A program made the translations under genes and the position numbers. A stretch of DNA of 64,000 nucleotides, taken from Eubacterium plexicaudatum ASF492 (GTDB lineage Bacteria > Bacillota > Clostridia > Lachnospirales > Lachnospiraceae). The stretch's first letter is position 1. Each line of letters begins with the position of its first letter. Shown in pieces: positions 8,849 to 16,547 of the stretch. The notes under the pieces were generated by a model that was not told the origin of the DNA, did not search any database, and worked only from the letters and a program-made list of their open reading frames with translations. Location: positions 558,001-622,000 of the forward strand of contig NZ_AQFT02000001.1 of the NCBI RefSeq assembly GCF_000364225.2. The letters are read 5' to 3'.

Positions 8849-9284
8849 TAAACCAGACAGGGAGCAGCCGGATGCAGTTTATTCCCCTGATGCTGTATGC
8901 ATTTCGATGGCCGATAGAAGTTAGTTACTACGAACAGAAAACTTTCTGGTCACTGTGCAGTTACATGGTCCGCAGCCGCAGAGGGATTGAAATGCTGGTC
9001 AATCTGATTAACATTTCATACTGTGCGACGAAGCTGCTGCCATACCAGGATGAGGCGTTTTTTAAATATCAGACAGAAAGCGTGCAGGAGTTTCGGTTTG
9101 CTCTAAGCGAACAGATTCGCCAGCAGGTATTTTATGCCATTTTCGTAGAAAAAGTCGAAACCAGCATAAAATCAAATGTCTTAATAAATGCCTTAAAACA
9201 GCTAGTTAAGAAACAGGGGTATCATTTATAAAGTTGTAAAGTAGTGTTATAATATGACATTATACGAAAGGGGAACGAAACACC

Positions 9285-10256
9285 ATGAAGAAAAAACTTA
9301 TAGCACTGATGCTGGCAGCTTGCGTTCTGGCGAGCGGATGTGGGAACGGAGATAGCGGAAAGGAAAATTTTAACGAAGCAAATACCAATACAAAAGACAC
9401 GGAGACACAAACAGATTTTGCGGTCGATGAAAAGAAACTGGAAGAAGATGGTTATACAGACATAGCGTGCATTGCCTACGCAAAGATAAAAGAAGAAAAA
9501 GGAAATCAGACTTTGTATTTGGTTTGCAAGAAAAACGAACCGGAGCAAAACATATATCTTTGGTCGCAAATGGTGTCTAATATTGAAAGCATATCAAGCT
9601 ACTCTATAACCTGGGACGGAAAAGAATACTTAATTGATGCAGAATCAGAAGATATGGAAACGGAAGAAGATATGCTTGCGCTCTTACCGCCTGGATGGAG
9701 AGAAATTTTCAAAGAAATGCAATCCAAAGGAGATGGGGCAGACAGCATTGTTTCAAAAGCGGATGCAGAGAATATAGACAGAGCAGTAGAGAGTTTTGCT
9801 TCTAAATATTTAGAAGACGGAGAACTCGAAGTAATATCAAAAAGGGAATATACAATAGACGAAGACAGTATTTCGCTTTCAATAACAAAAAGAGGAGAAA
9901 AGGTTTCTTTAGAAGTAGATGGAAATGCAAAAACAGAAGATAAGGCGTATTTGATGTACGCAGCCATTTTGGTTGATTTCCAAAACCTAAAAAGCGAATT
10001 TTACGAGTGCTCTGCCAAAATAAGTTATGACAACTTATACGTGCTGCATTTGCAGTATAATACGTCCACGGTCATAAGCGGATTGAACAGCGACGGAGAA
10101 TTTGTTATGGATGTTCCAGACTGGATTGATAAAGACATGGACAATCTTAACACGCCAAAAGAAAAAGCGGAAAGTTATCTGTTGGAAGTGGAAAACGCAT
10201 TACAGGACTTTGGAAAATCTTCTGGTTATGCGATGGGTTATTTGCTGAACAAATAA
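9285..10256 (+). CDS. Putative lipoprotein of the island
   Basis: The 323-aa product has a lipoprotein signal (KKKLIALMLAACVLASGC, Cys about residue 20), then a polar acidic linker. An alpha/beta extracellular part follows (for example VSLEVDGNAKTEDKAYLMYAAILVDFQNL). No family is recognised. The ATG follows AAAGGGGAAC. It lies just beyond the right end of the outer IS, and its promoter -10 box was duplicated by that insertion. A GC-rich terminator follows. Repeated sequence features shared with neighbours suggest a family of exported proteins belonging to the island. Confidence 0.75.
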   Translation: MKKKLIALMLAACVLASGCGNGDSGKENFNEANTNTKDTETQTDFAVDEKKLEEDGYTDIACIAYAKIKEEKGNQTLYLVCKKNEPEQNIYLWSQMVSNIESISSYSITWDGKEYLIDAESEDMETEEDMLALLPPGWREIFKEMQSKGDGADSIVSKADAENIDRAVESFASKYLEDGELEVISKREYTIDEDSISLSITKRGEKVSLEVDGNAKTEDKAYLMYAAILVDFQNLKSEFYECSAKISYDNLYVLHLQYNTSTVISGLNSDGEFVMDVPDWIDKDMDNLNTPKEKAESYLLEVENALQDFGKSSGYAMGYLLNK

Positions 10257-10290
10257 AAGACAAATGTTTTAAATCAAAATAGAAAGTTAT

Positions 10291-10316
10291 GGCGGGGAGA
10301 AATCCCCGCCAGTTTT
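10291..10316 (+). terminator. Terminator with GAAA loop, copy 1
   Basis: GGCGGGGA-GAAA-TCCCCGCC is a perfect 8-bp stem capped by a GNRA loop. The identical 20-mer recurs at 11012-11031, which suggests duplication of gene units. Confidence 0.75.
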
Positions 10317-10346
10317 ATAAAATTTATTTTTTGGTACTGGTATTGA

Positions 10347-10375
10347 ATGACAAATAAAATACGCTGTGATATAAT
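10347..10375 (+). promoter_or_regulatory. Extended -10 promoter for the secreted protein gene
   Basis: ATGACA (10347-10352), a 17-bp spacer, then TGATATAAT (10367-10375). The architecture and -35 sequence match the promoter at 4287-4315. Confidence 0.6.
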
Positions 10376-10404
10376 GAATGAAAATGCAAAGGAGGATTTT
10401 ATCA

Positions 10405-10981
10405 ATGAAATCAAAACAAAGAAATTTCTTTCCGCAATTTTAACCCTGGCCGTTATGTTTTCCGCGCTTATTCCGATTCATGCACAGGCGGCGAAAGAAG
10501 ATGGAAGCAAAAGAATCCGTATTCTGCATACAAGTAATGCAAAACGGAAGTGTATGGCGCTTCGTATGCAGGAAAGTTTAAGATTAGGCTTGTTGATTAT
10601 AAAGACGGAAAAGAAGCGCTGAAATTTCTAAAAGAAAACGGAGTCAAAAAGAATCCAGGGAAGTCAAAGGAATATGTATACCTGAAATTCAAAATCAAAT
10701 GCATATCAGCCGATGAAGAAGTTCCGGCAGACTTGATTTTGAATGAATATTCGAGCTTCTTTGACTCAAAATGCAAGAAACAGTCAAAAGCAGAATTGAT
10801 TCCGGTTGACGATGGAAACAAAGAACTTTCATATAATACGATGATTTCGCCCGGAGAAACGGTTGTTTGCTCAATTGCACTTTCGGTTAAATCTGGAAGC
10901 GCACCGATTACATACAGAATTTCAGCCGGATATGATGAAGATTATAACGAGATAGAAAAGTGGTTTGCGACGAAGAAGTAA
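10405..10981 (+). CDS. Secreted protein of unknown function (two apparent frameshifts)
   Basis: An AAAGGAGG precedes the ATG at 10405. As printed, that frame stops after 12 codons. Adding one A to the run at 10413-10416 opens a signal peptide (TKKFLSAILTLAVMFSALI, cleaved after AQA). Adding one A to the run at 10541-10544 joins this to the second half, which runs to TAA at 10979-10981. The restored protein is 192 aa and ends in a beta-rich domain (SPGETVVCSIALSVKSG... ITYRISAGYDED) that looks DUF4352-like, as in the zinc-ribbon protein at 4350. It has its own promoter and a terminator. Confidence 0.65.
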
Positions 10982-11011
10982 TAAGCGATTGAATTATTTG
11001 TAAATTAATTT

Positions 11012-11037
11012 GGCGGGGAGAAATCCCCGCCGTCTTT
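11012..11037 (+). terminator. Terminator with GAAA loop, copy 2
   Basis: The same 20-base hairpin as at 10291-10310 (GGCGGGGA, GAAA, TCCCCGCC), followed here by GTCTTTATAAATTTTATTTT. Confidence 0.75.
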
Positions 11038-11119
11038 ATAAATTTTATTTTGCAACATTAAATTAATATCTTTTTCTTTGTTGTACAACAGAAATAAACT
11101 GTAAAGGAGAAACTCTAAA

Positions 11120-11434
11120 ATGAACAAAAAATTTTATGAAAGAACATGGTTTGTCGTGATGTGCTGCATAATCTTTCCGCCTGCCGGAATATTTCTGATA
11201 TGGAAAAACAAAAAGCCAGACAGGAAAAGCGCCAGAATCTTTATCAGCGCGATTCTTTGCTTGTGGACGTTGGCTATTGCTATGGTCGGTTCGGATGAAG
11301 AAAATTTGTCTAGCGAAAGCAGAGAACAGCAAGAAGAAACTACAAAGACCAAAGCAGAAAACGAGAAAAGTGACAGGCGGGAAGTAAAAGAAAAAGGCAA
11401 GGGAAAACAGGAGCAGAACAGCTCTGACGATTAA
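11120..11434 (+). pseudogene. 5' part of an IS-interrupted membrane protein gene
   Basis: The printed ORF is 104 aa; its last codons (NSSDD) come from the IS end. It begins with two hydrophobic segments (about residues 9-28 and 38-58: FVVMCCIIFPPAGIFLIW and ARIFISAILCLWTLAIAMV), then a Glu/Lys-rich stretch. Removing the IS and one target copy joins 11418 to 13104 in frame (KQEQ to KDKKEK). The intact gene would then encode 389 aa. The FFPPxGIFLIWK start is common among Firmicute membrane proteins of unknown role. An AAAGGAGAA site precedes the ATG. Confidence 0.8.
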
Positions 11435-13093
11435 ATTATGGATTTATCAGTGCCAATTACATATATCTTTCAATATATTGCAACTTTTGATGATAGTATT
11501 TTAAAACAAAAAACTCCCCCTGCTGTAATTTTGAAAACGCTTTTAGGTTATTGTGCCATATCCGGGCATCCCCCCTTTCCAGTGCATTCCATTACCGGAA
11601 CCTTATCTGAAAGCGCTTTCCTGTTTCATGCCTGTGTTCTGATAACTTTATATTCTGGAATGATTCAAATATCCGGCTGTGCTTTTCCGACAGGGACAGC
11701 GCTGTGCTTTTCCAGAGTTTTTCCCACGCCTCCATTATCTGGGATATCATATGCCCGATCTGTATCAGGTAATAATGGTTTTTCAATGCCTGATAGTTCC
11801 TGCTGAATAAATGTTCCAGATAATATCCGTGTTTTTTCTGCGCGTTAAAGCCTTCGTTTTCTATTTTCCACCGCCTCCTTCCGGCTTCCACCAGTGCAGC
11901 CACATTTTTCTGATTAACGGGAAGGTCCGTCAGAAACAGGAACCCTGCCTTTATGTTTTCTGTCTCCCCTTTCCTGCTTCCCTTTTTTATCAGCACATCC
12001 CGCTCCTCCCTGTATTCTGCAATGTTTACCTTATGACCGTTATAATCAATGTCCGTAACGAAATCATGCCAGCATGTTCCGTTAATGAGTTCCTGTTTCC
12101 GGCAGTTTTTCTCTGTTTTTTTCAGCCTGCCGTATTCATCTGAAACCGTCGGAATGCTGCCTTCCTTATACCGCAGAATATAGCGCCATCCGCTGTCGCG
12201 GCATTTTATGAAAAAATTCTCACATGCATAAAGGCTGTCTGCGCAAAGGCAGACAGGAAGCTTTGGAAATTCTTTCTTAAGCCGTTCCATCAGTCTGTAG
12301 CATGCTTTCAGCTCACAGTCCTGTTTTTCTGCTTCTTCCCCGCCGGTATTTTCTACAAATTCTGTCATAATGCTTACAATAATGTCCGGATGGAGAACAA
12401 TTTTTGCTTCCAGTATATAATAGTAATATTCCGTATACTCCCTGCCAGTCCCCTTATTATGAACCCTGTACAGGCTTTTTGCATCCAGTTTTCTGCGGCT
12501 GCTGTGAATCTGCGTCCCGTCTGCAATCACCTGCCAGTATCTGTTCCGGATTCGTGCACCTGCAAATGCGCGGCTGCGCACCAGCCTGTATACAAGCCGG
12601 CAGACAGTATCCTGCAGTTCTTCCGGATCCAGCCTTTCAAGGTATTTATTTATCGTTTCCCAGTAAGGAATTTCATCTGCGGATGCGCTTTCCCCGCACA
12701 TTTCCCAGATATTCTGTATAACTGTATCAGAATTAAATTTCTGGCTTGTTTTTCTCATGCTGCTGATATAGAATATAGAAGAAAGGATACGGGTCATGAG
12801 AAGTATGACATTGGGATAGGTAATGTAACTCTGATTTCTGGGATCTTCTGTCTGTTTTAACAGGCGGGCCAGGTCAGGGAAAAAATGTTTTATAACCTTA
12901 ACAAGTTCTACTGCAAGATGAAACTGTTCCAGATGTTTACGTGCCTCTTTCCGTGTCACTTTTGTTTTCATAAAAAAGCCTCCCTTCTTTACGTGGATAA
13001 TGCGAAAAAATAATTTTGGGTTAATTATATTATCGCTTATTTTCCCGCAAAATGGGAGGTTTTTTTGCGAAAAATTTTTAATCGTCAGAGCTG
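11419..13093 (-). mobile_element. Insertion sequence with minus-strand DDE transposase
   Basis: The 1,675-bp element has perfect 17-bp inverted repeats, CAGCTCTGACGATTAAA at 11419-11435 and its complement at 13077-13093. A 10-bp target duplication AGGAGCAGAA lies at 11409-11418 and 13094-13103. It splits a membrane-protein gene. The transposase is intact. Confidence 0.95.
11592..12971 (-). CDS. DDE transposase of the third insertion sequence
   Basis: The 459-aa protein starts at the ATG at 12971 after AAGGGAGGC; the longer upstream reading reaches into the IS end and is not needed. It has an IS4-type DDE_Tnp_1 fold: first Asp in WQVIADGTQIH, second in PVCLCADSLYACENFF, and the Glu in RRRWKIENEGFNAQK. 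A His/Tyr-rich helix (ALKNHYYLIQIGHMISQIME) follows. The family within the IS4 superfamily is not certain. The gene fills the element. Confidence 0.93.
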   Translation of the reverse strand: MKTKVTRKEARKHLEQFHLAVELVKVIKHFFPDLARLLKQTEDPRNQSYITYPNVILLMTRILSSIFYISSMRKTSQKFNSDTVIQNIWEMCGESASADEIPYWETINKYLERLDPEELQDTVCRLVYRLVRSRAFAGARIRNRYWQVIADGTQIHSSRRKLDAKSLYRVHNKGTGREYTEYYYYILEAKIVLHPDIIVSIMTEFVENTGGEEAEKQDCELKACYRLMERLKKEFPKLPVCLCADSLYACENFFIKCRDSGWRYILRYKEGSIPTVSDEYGRLKKTEKNCRKQELINGTCWHDFVTDIDYNGHKVNIAEYREERDVLIKKGSRKGETENIKAGFLFLTDLPVNQKNVAALVEAGRRRWKIENEGFNAQKKHGYYLEHLFSRNYQALKNHYYLIQIGHMISQIMEAWEKLWKSTALSLSEKHSRIFESFQNIKLSEHRHETGKRFQIRFR

Positions 13094-13103
13094 AGGAGCA
13101 GAA

Positions 13104-13974
13104 AGACAAAAAAGAAAAGCCGAACAAAAAATTAAAGCGCGCAATAGAATCTATCGGAATGGACTATTCGCGTGTAAAGAACATTAAGAACCTAAGCGAC
13201 TGGTCGTCTGGCAAACGATATAGTTTCGTATATGACGGATTCAGATACATAGTATATGAACTTGGGAACGGCGAAATAGAATCCGTAAATACAGACGTTA
13301 AAAGGGCAAAAATTTACGAGAGAGGATATAAGCCGCTAAACTATAAAGATTTTGAGCCAGATGCAAACGTTGTAGAACCCTTGCAGACAGATGCTATTGA
13401 AAGGCTTTCTAAATACATCAAGGGAGAAACTTCCATAAAAAGCAAAATAGGCTCAATGATGTATTCCAGAATATATGATTACTATTCGATTTCTGGGGAC
13501 GTTAAGGCGAAAAATGCTGTCAATAAAAAGGATTTTACTTTTTCGGTTGACTATATCGTAAAAGATGGCGGTTATGAGTGCGTGTATTTGGCGATTGACG
13601 GAGCGGTTGCTTTTGGTTCAGACCAGACACCAGAACTTCCTAAAGAGGAATTGGGGCAGGAGAACAGTTCGAAAAACGCAGAATCAATCATACTATCCGA
13701 TGGGAAAGAGGGGAAATACGGTCAATACGATTCGTTTGACGGAGAACCATATTTGAGGTATCATGTTCCGGTTGGAAATTATAAGGTCAAGTGCAATATT
13801 CGAGGCGGATTTTACATTGAAACCATTGAACTTCACAAAGAAGATGGATGGGACACAGCAACCACTATACAGCAGATAAATATGTCAGAGGGAGAAGAAA
13901 CGGAGATTGTAATAGAGGACGGTCAGTGCATTAGTCTTATTATAAACACAGAGATAGAACTGATTAAACAATAA
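13104..13974 (+). pseudogene. 3' part of the IS-interrupted membrane protein gene
   Basis: This is the continuation of the gene at 11120. The ORF appears to begin further upstream (13000), but everything before 13104 is IS end or target copy. It encodes a Lys-rich linker and a globular extracellular part with Tyr-rich beta strands (GKRYSFVYDGFRYIVYELGNG). The C-terminal beta-sandwich-like domain (YLRYHVPVGNYKVKCN... EETEIVIEDGQCISLII) resembles carbohydrate-binding or Ig-like folds in outline only. A strong terminator follows. No family is recognised. Confidence 0.72.
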
Positions 13975-13984
13975 GATGCATTAA

Positions 13985-14012
13985 GGGATAGCGATTTTGC
14001 TATCCCCTTTTA
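13985..14012 (+). terminator. Terminator after the interrupted gene
   Basis: GGGATAGC/GCTATCCC is a perfect 8-bp stem with loop GATTTT, followed by CTTTTAAAATTTTT. Confidence 0.75.
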
Positions 14013-14034
14013 AAATTTTTAATTTTCCTCTTAA

Positions 14035-14074
14035 CTTTTGTTTAAACAGATGTTATATTTTGTTTATACAAAAG
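14035..14074 (+). promoter_or_regulatory. Probable operator of the RHH regulator
   Basis: A 14-bp inverted repeat with one mismatch (CTTTTGTTTAAACA at 14035-14048, TGTTTATACAAAAG at 14061-14074) brackets TATATT (about 14054-14059), a likely -10 box. The position directly upstream of a ribbon-helix-helix gene suggests autorepression. Confidence 0.5.
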
Positions 14075-14089
14075 AAAGGAGATGATAAG

Positions 14090-14266
14090 TTGTCGCCTAG
14101 AACTGGCAGGCCAACAAACAATCCCAAAGAAAATTATACAGGGATTAGGTTATCTGATGATGAACTTAAAAAGTTGAAGTTTTGCATGGAAAAAACTGGA
14201 ATGACAAAAACAGGCGTGATACGTGCGGGGATTGAACTTGTTTATGAACAGATAACAAAGAAATAA
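14090..14266 (+). CDS. Small ribbon-helix-helix (CopG-like) regulator
   Basis: The 58-aa product is started by TTG at 14090 with AAAGGAGAT seven bases upstream. Upstream in-frame ATGs have no ribosome site and lie in a terminator region. The strand YTGIRLSDDELKKLKFCMEK followed by TGMTKTGVIRAGIELVYEQI has the beta-alpha-alpha pattern of RHH repressors, with basic residues ahead of the strand. Proteins of this type repress their own promoter. A terminator-like hairpin directly follows. Confidence 0.75.
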   Translation: MSPRTGRPTNNPKENYTGIRLSDDELKKLKFCMEKTGMTKTGVIRAGIELVYEQITKK

Positions 14267-14356
14267 AGCGGTAACGCTCCGACCAAAGAACATACCGCTT
14301 TAAACCACAACTCCCATAAGAAGCTGACGCATACAGTATAACAGCCTCTTATGGGA
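14265..14356. terminator. Two consecutive hairpins after the RHH gene
   Basis: AAAGCGGTA (14265-14273) pairs with TACCGCTTT (14293-14301). A second, longer stem joins TCCCATAAGAAGCTG (14312-14326) and CAGCCTCTTATGGGA (14342-14356) with one mismatch and a 15-base loop. The first looks like a transcript end. The second, originally about 30 bp before the ribosome site of the gene at 16023, might attenuate it. Confidence 0.5.
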
Positions 14357-14380
14357 ATGTCAAACATTTTCATAGGAGAT

Positions 14381-16007
14381 CAGAGATTTCGCTTTTAGTA
14401 TTTATATTTATTCAATTATAGATTTTAAAGAATAGGGATAAAAAGAAGAATGCCTTTTGAGTCAATCGTACAAAAAATATATTTTCTGTATCATAGAATC
14501 AAAAAAACAGCAGATTCTCCCTCTGCTTGATGTTATTCTTTCGTATGTAGTTTTTTCTGGTTATCCTCCTTTTTCAGATTCATATAAAACGTTCTTCATA
14601 TTTTTCATATGTAGTTCATCCTGAAACATCCGGCTTACACTTATAAGAGTTATCTTTCTGCCCTTAAAATCCTTTGTCCTCCGGTAAAGATAGAGTTCTT
14701 TCATATTAAATGCTATGATGATCAGATAAAATACGGTCTCTACAGCTTTATGGCAATAACAGTGTTTCAGGTGGTAATACGTTTTGAGCTGATGGAAGCC
14801 GTTTTCTTCTATATCCCATCTTTTATGCATGATCTTCCATAAGGTTTGATTATCCGCCGTTTCATCCGTTGTCACCAGCCACATCCAGTTTTCTTCTGTA
14901 CGGCCGTTCTTTTTCGTGGTTTTTTCATGATAGCGGATGACCCGGACCTTTTTTGCCACCCCATCCATTTCAAATCCGGCCAGGTCCCATGTTTCAATCT
15001 CCGTGCGGCCCCTTTTAAATGCCTCTTTTTTTCCCGCGCCTTTTTCAAACAGCCCCTGTGCATCTTTAAATATCAGCCGTTTCTCATCTTTGAGCCTTAT
15101 CACTGTTTCCATCCCGCATGAGAGAACCGTATTTATAAAAGGCGCATTCAGATATAACGCGTCTGCCACAATCAGGTCCGCAAAATGCCCGTGCCGCTTC
15201 CTCAGCCTTTGAATCAGGCGCTTCCCGCCGGTCAGTTCACCCTCGTCTTTCTCATTCCCGTCCCTTGGTTTTAGCATCTCCTGCCCCAGAATCACATGCG
15301 GCGGTCCGCCTACGCTCATGCACACAACACTGCGGTGGAAGTATTCCGTCCCCTGTTTGCCGTGTCTGCGGGCCAGACAGTCCGGGCAAGATTTTTTTGT
15401 GCTTCCAAAAAGTTCCACCCCGTCAACAGCCGCAACCCTGCAGCCTCCAATGGTTCCGTGTTTCCAAATCCGGTTCCGTTTCATCCGGTCAATCGTCTCT
15501 TCGTGAATGTTACGCAGTTCATCTGGATCAATCTGCGAAAGCAGGTCCCGTACAGCGTCCACTTTTGGCATTTTTCCCCGGATGCAGTTACGCAAACGCC
15601 TGTTCATGCTTTCCGGTGACGAAAACACGGTATGAAAGCTCCTGTACTGCAGCATCAGAAAAATCAGAGTTGGCATGACAATATTGAAAAGCGGTATGGA
15701 ACGTCTTTTTCTTTTATCAGTCAGTGTCCTGATTTTTTGCGGGATATGGTATACACTCTTCATATAAGATAACAATTTAAATAATGTTAATTTTTCATTA
15801 AGGACACCTTCTTTCATAATGTATTTGCTTACTATCATTATACCACGAAAGGTGTTCTTTTTGTAGGAAAAATCAAGAAAATTTATGCAAAAAGTCTGAA
15901 TATTTATACATAAAAAAAGGAATCTTCCCGAAATCTGCCCCTATTTCTATATCTATTAAAAATCCGGTAATCTTTACTCTTTTTCACATCTAAAAGCGAA
16001 ATCTCTG
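14381..16007 (-). mobile_element. Fourth insertion sequence with minus-strand transposase
   Basis: The 1,627-bp element has perfect 18-bp inverted repeats, CAGAGATTTCGCTTTTAG at 14381-14398 and its complement at 15990-16007. A 9-bp target duplication ATAGGAGAT lies at 14372-14380 and 16008-16016. The duplicated target contains the AGGAG of the next gene. Confidence 0.95.
14561..15838 (-). CDS. DDE transposase of the fourth insertion sequence
   Basis: The 425-aa DDE_Tnp_1-type transposase carries the first Asp in CRVAAVDGVELFGS, then a Cys pair (KSCPDCLARR) that may bind metal. The second Asp lies in ADLIVADALYLNAPF and the Glu in KRWDIEENGFHQLKTYYHLKHCY. The start is uncertain between 15838 and 15817, because neither has a clear ribosome site. 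It is intact and fills the element. The subfamily is not assigned. Confidence 0.92.
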   Translation of the reverse strand: MIVSKYIMKEGVLNEKLTLFKLLSYMKSVYHIPQKIRTLTDKRKRRSIPLFNIVMPTLIFLMLQYRSFHTVFSSPESMNRRLRNCIRGKMPKVDAVRDLLSQIDPDELRNIHEETIDRMKRNRIWKHGTIGGCRVAAVDGVELFGSTKKSCPDCLARRHGKQGTEYFHRSVVCMSVGGPPHVILGQEMLKPRDGNEKDEGELTGGKRLIQRLRKRHGHFADLIVADALYLNAPFINTVLSCGMETVIRLKDEKRLIFKDAQGLFEKGAGKKEAFKRGRTEIETWDLAGFEMDGVAKKVRVIRYHEKTTKKNGRTEENWMWLVTTDETADNQTLWKIMHKRWDIEENGFHQLKTYYHLKHCYCHKAVETVFYLIIIAFNMKELYLYRRTKDFKGRKITLISVSRMFQDELHMKNMKNVLYESEKGG

Positions 16008-16022
16008 ATAGGAGATTTTTAT

Positions 16023-16391
16023 ATGGATGATTTAATGATTAAAAATGTGGATATATTTGGCGATAGCATAATGGCTGCAAAAGACAAAGACGGGAACATA
16101 TGGGCCGGTGTTAGCTACTTTTGTCGTGCGCTTGGAATGGATAAAAAGCAGAAAGACAATCAGGTAGAGAGAGTGCAGCAAGACGACGTATTAAAGAGGG
16201 GTGCCGGTAATGTAGCCAGGATCCGGATAGAAGTGGACAGTGAGAAGCTGCGGCCAGCGGATGTACCGGTTATGGAGGCGGATATCAGCAAGGTACAAAG
16301 GCTTACCGGGTGGAAGCCAAAGATCAGTCCGGAGCAGACGATTGGAGATATGCTGGGATATTGGAGGCAAATGGTAAAAGATAGCAGATGA
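16023..16391 (+). CDS. Chimeric ORF: phage antirepressor N-terminus fused to a sugar-nucleotide reductase C-terminus
   Basis: Residues 1-60 match the N-terminal domain of P22-type phage antirepressors (MAAKDKDGNIWAGVSYFCRALGM... VQQDDVLKRG). Residues about 63-122 instead match the C-terminus of GDP-6-deoxy-mannose reductase/dehydratase-type SDR proteins (IRIEVDSEKLRPADVPV, TGWKPKISPEQTIGDMLGYW). The two families are unrelated, so the ORF marks a recombination or deletion joint near 16200. It probably has no function as a sugar enzyme, since the Rossmann fold and active site are absent. Its AGGAG ribosome site was preserved by the target duplication of the preceding IS. A terminator follows. 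Confidence 0.8.
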   Translation: MDDLMIKNVDIFGDSIMAAKDKDGNIWAGVSYFCRALGMDKKQKDNQVERVQQDDVLKRGAGNVARIRIEVDSEKLRPADVPVMEADISKVQRLTGWKPKISPEQTIGDMLGYWRQMVKDSR

Positions 16392-16429
16392 TTCTTACGA
16401 ATGTAAAATATAATAAAAACAAGATTGTA

Positions 16430-16464
16430 GAAGCTGTCAATATATTTAAGGCAGCTTCTTTTTG
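16430..16464 (+). terminator. Terminator after the chimeric ORF
   Basis: GAAGCTG (16430-16436) and CAGCTTC (16452-16458) form a stem around an AT-rich loop, followed by TTTTTGG. Confidence 0.65.
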
Positions 16465-16547
16465 GTGTGTGTCGAGTATGGCTCTATGAAGAAAAGCGAG
16501 CTAACTATGTTTTATGAAAGGGTAAAATGCGATGATGGGAGCAGCTT

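Larger units (their letters stand above)
6411..9231 (+). pseudogene. Transposase of the outer IS (frameshifted and interrupted)
   Basis: Coding runs from about 6411 through the usual block MESAASIRSLYRHF (6546) and the DDE residues in FLCIDDTMV and, after a break, ILCDSWYVK. It resumes after the nested IS at 8859 with NQT joining GSSRMQFIPLM, and the last acidic residue lies in EVSYYEQKTF. One missing A in the run 6999-7002 breaks the frame after HEKK. Removing 7396-8858 restores the frame exactly. The start codon is unclear, since a TGA lies at 6408-6410. The protein resembles IS4-superfamily DDE transposases common in Lachnospiraceae; I cannot name the IS. Confidence 0.85.
6317..9246 (+). 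mobile_element. Outer insertion sequence (DDE transposase), interrupted by a second IS
   Basis: Imperfect terminal inverted repeats lie at 6317-6333 (CACCACTTTACAACTTT) and at the right end, 9230-9246 (reverse complement CACTACTTTACAACTTT). A 9-bp target duplication TTATAATAT lies at 6308-6316 and 9247-9255. Without the nested IS and one of its duplications the element is 1,467 bp. It carries one transposase gene, broken by a frameshift and by the nested IS. Confidence 0.9.

Noticed and set aside
13000-13103. The open frame at 13974 could be extended upstream to 13000.
   Set aside because: Bases up to 13093 are the IS terminus and 13094-13103 are the target duplication. The true upstream part is at 11120-11418.
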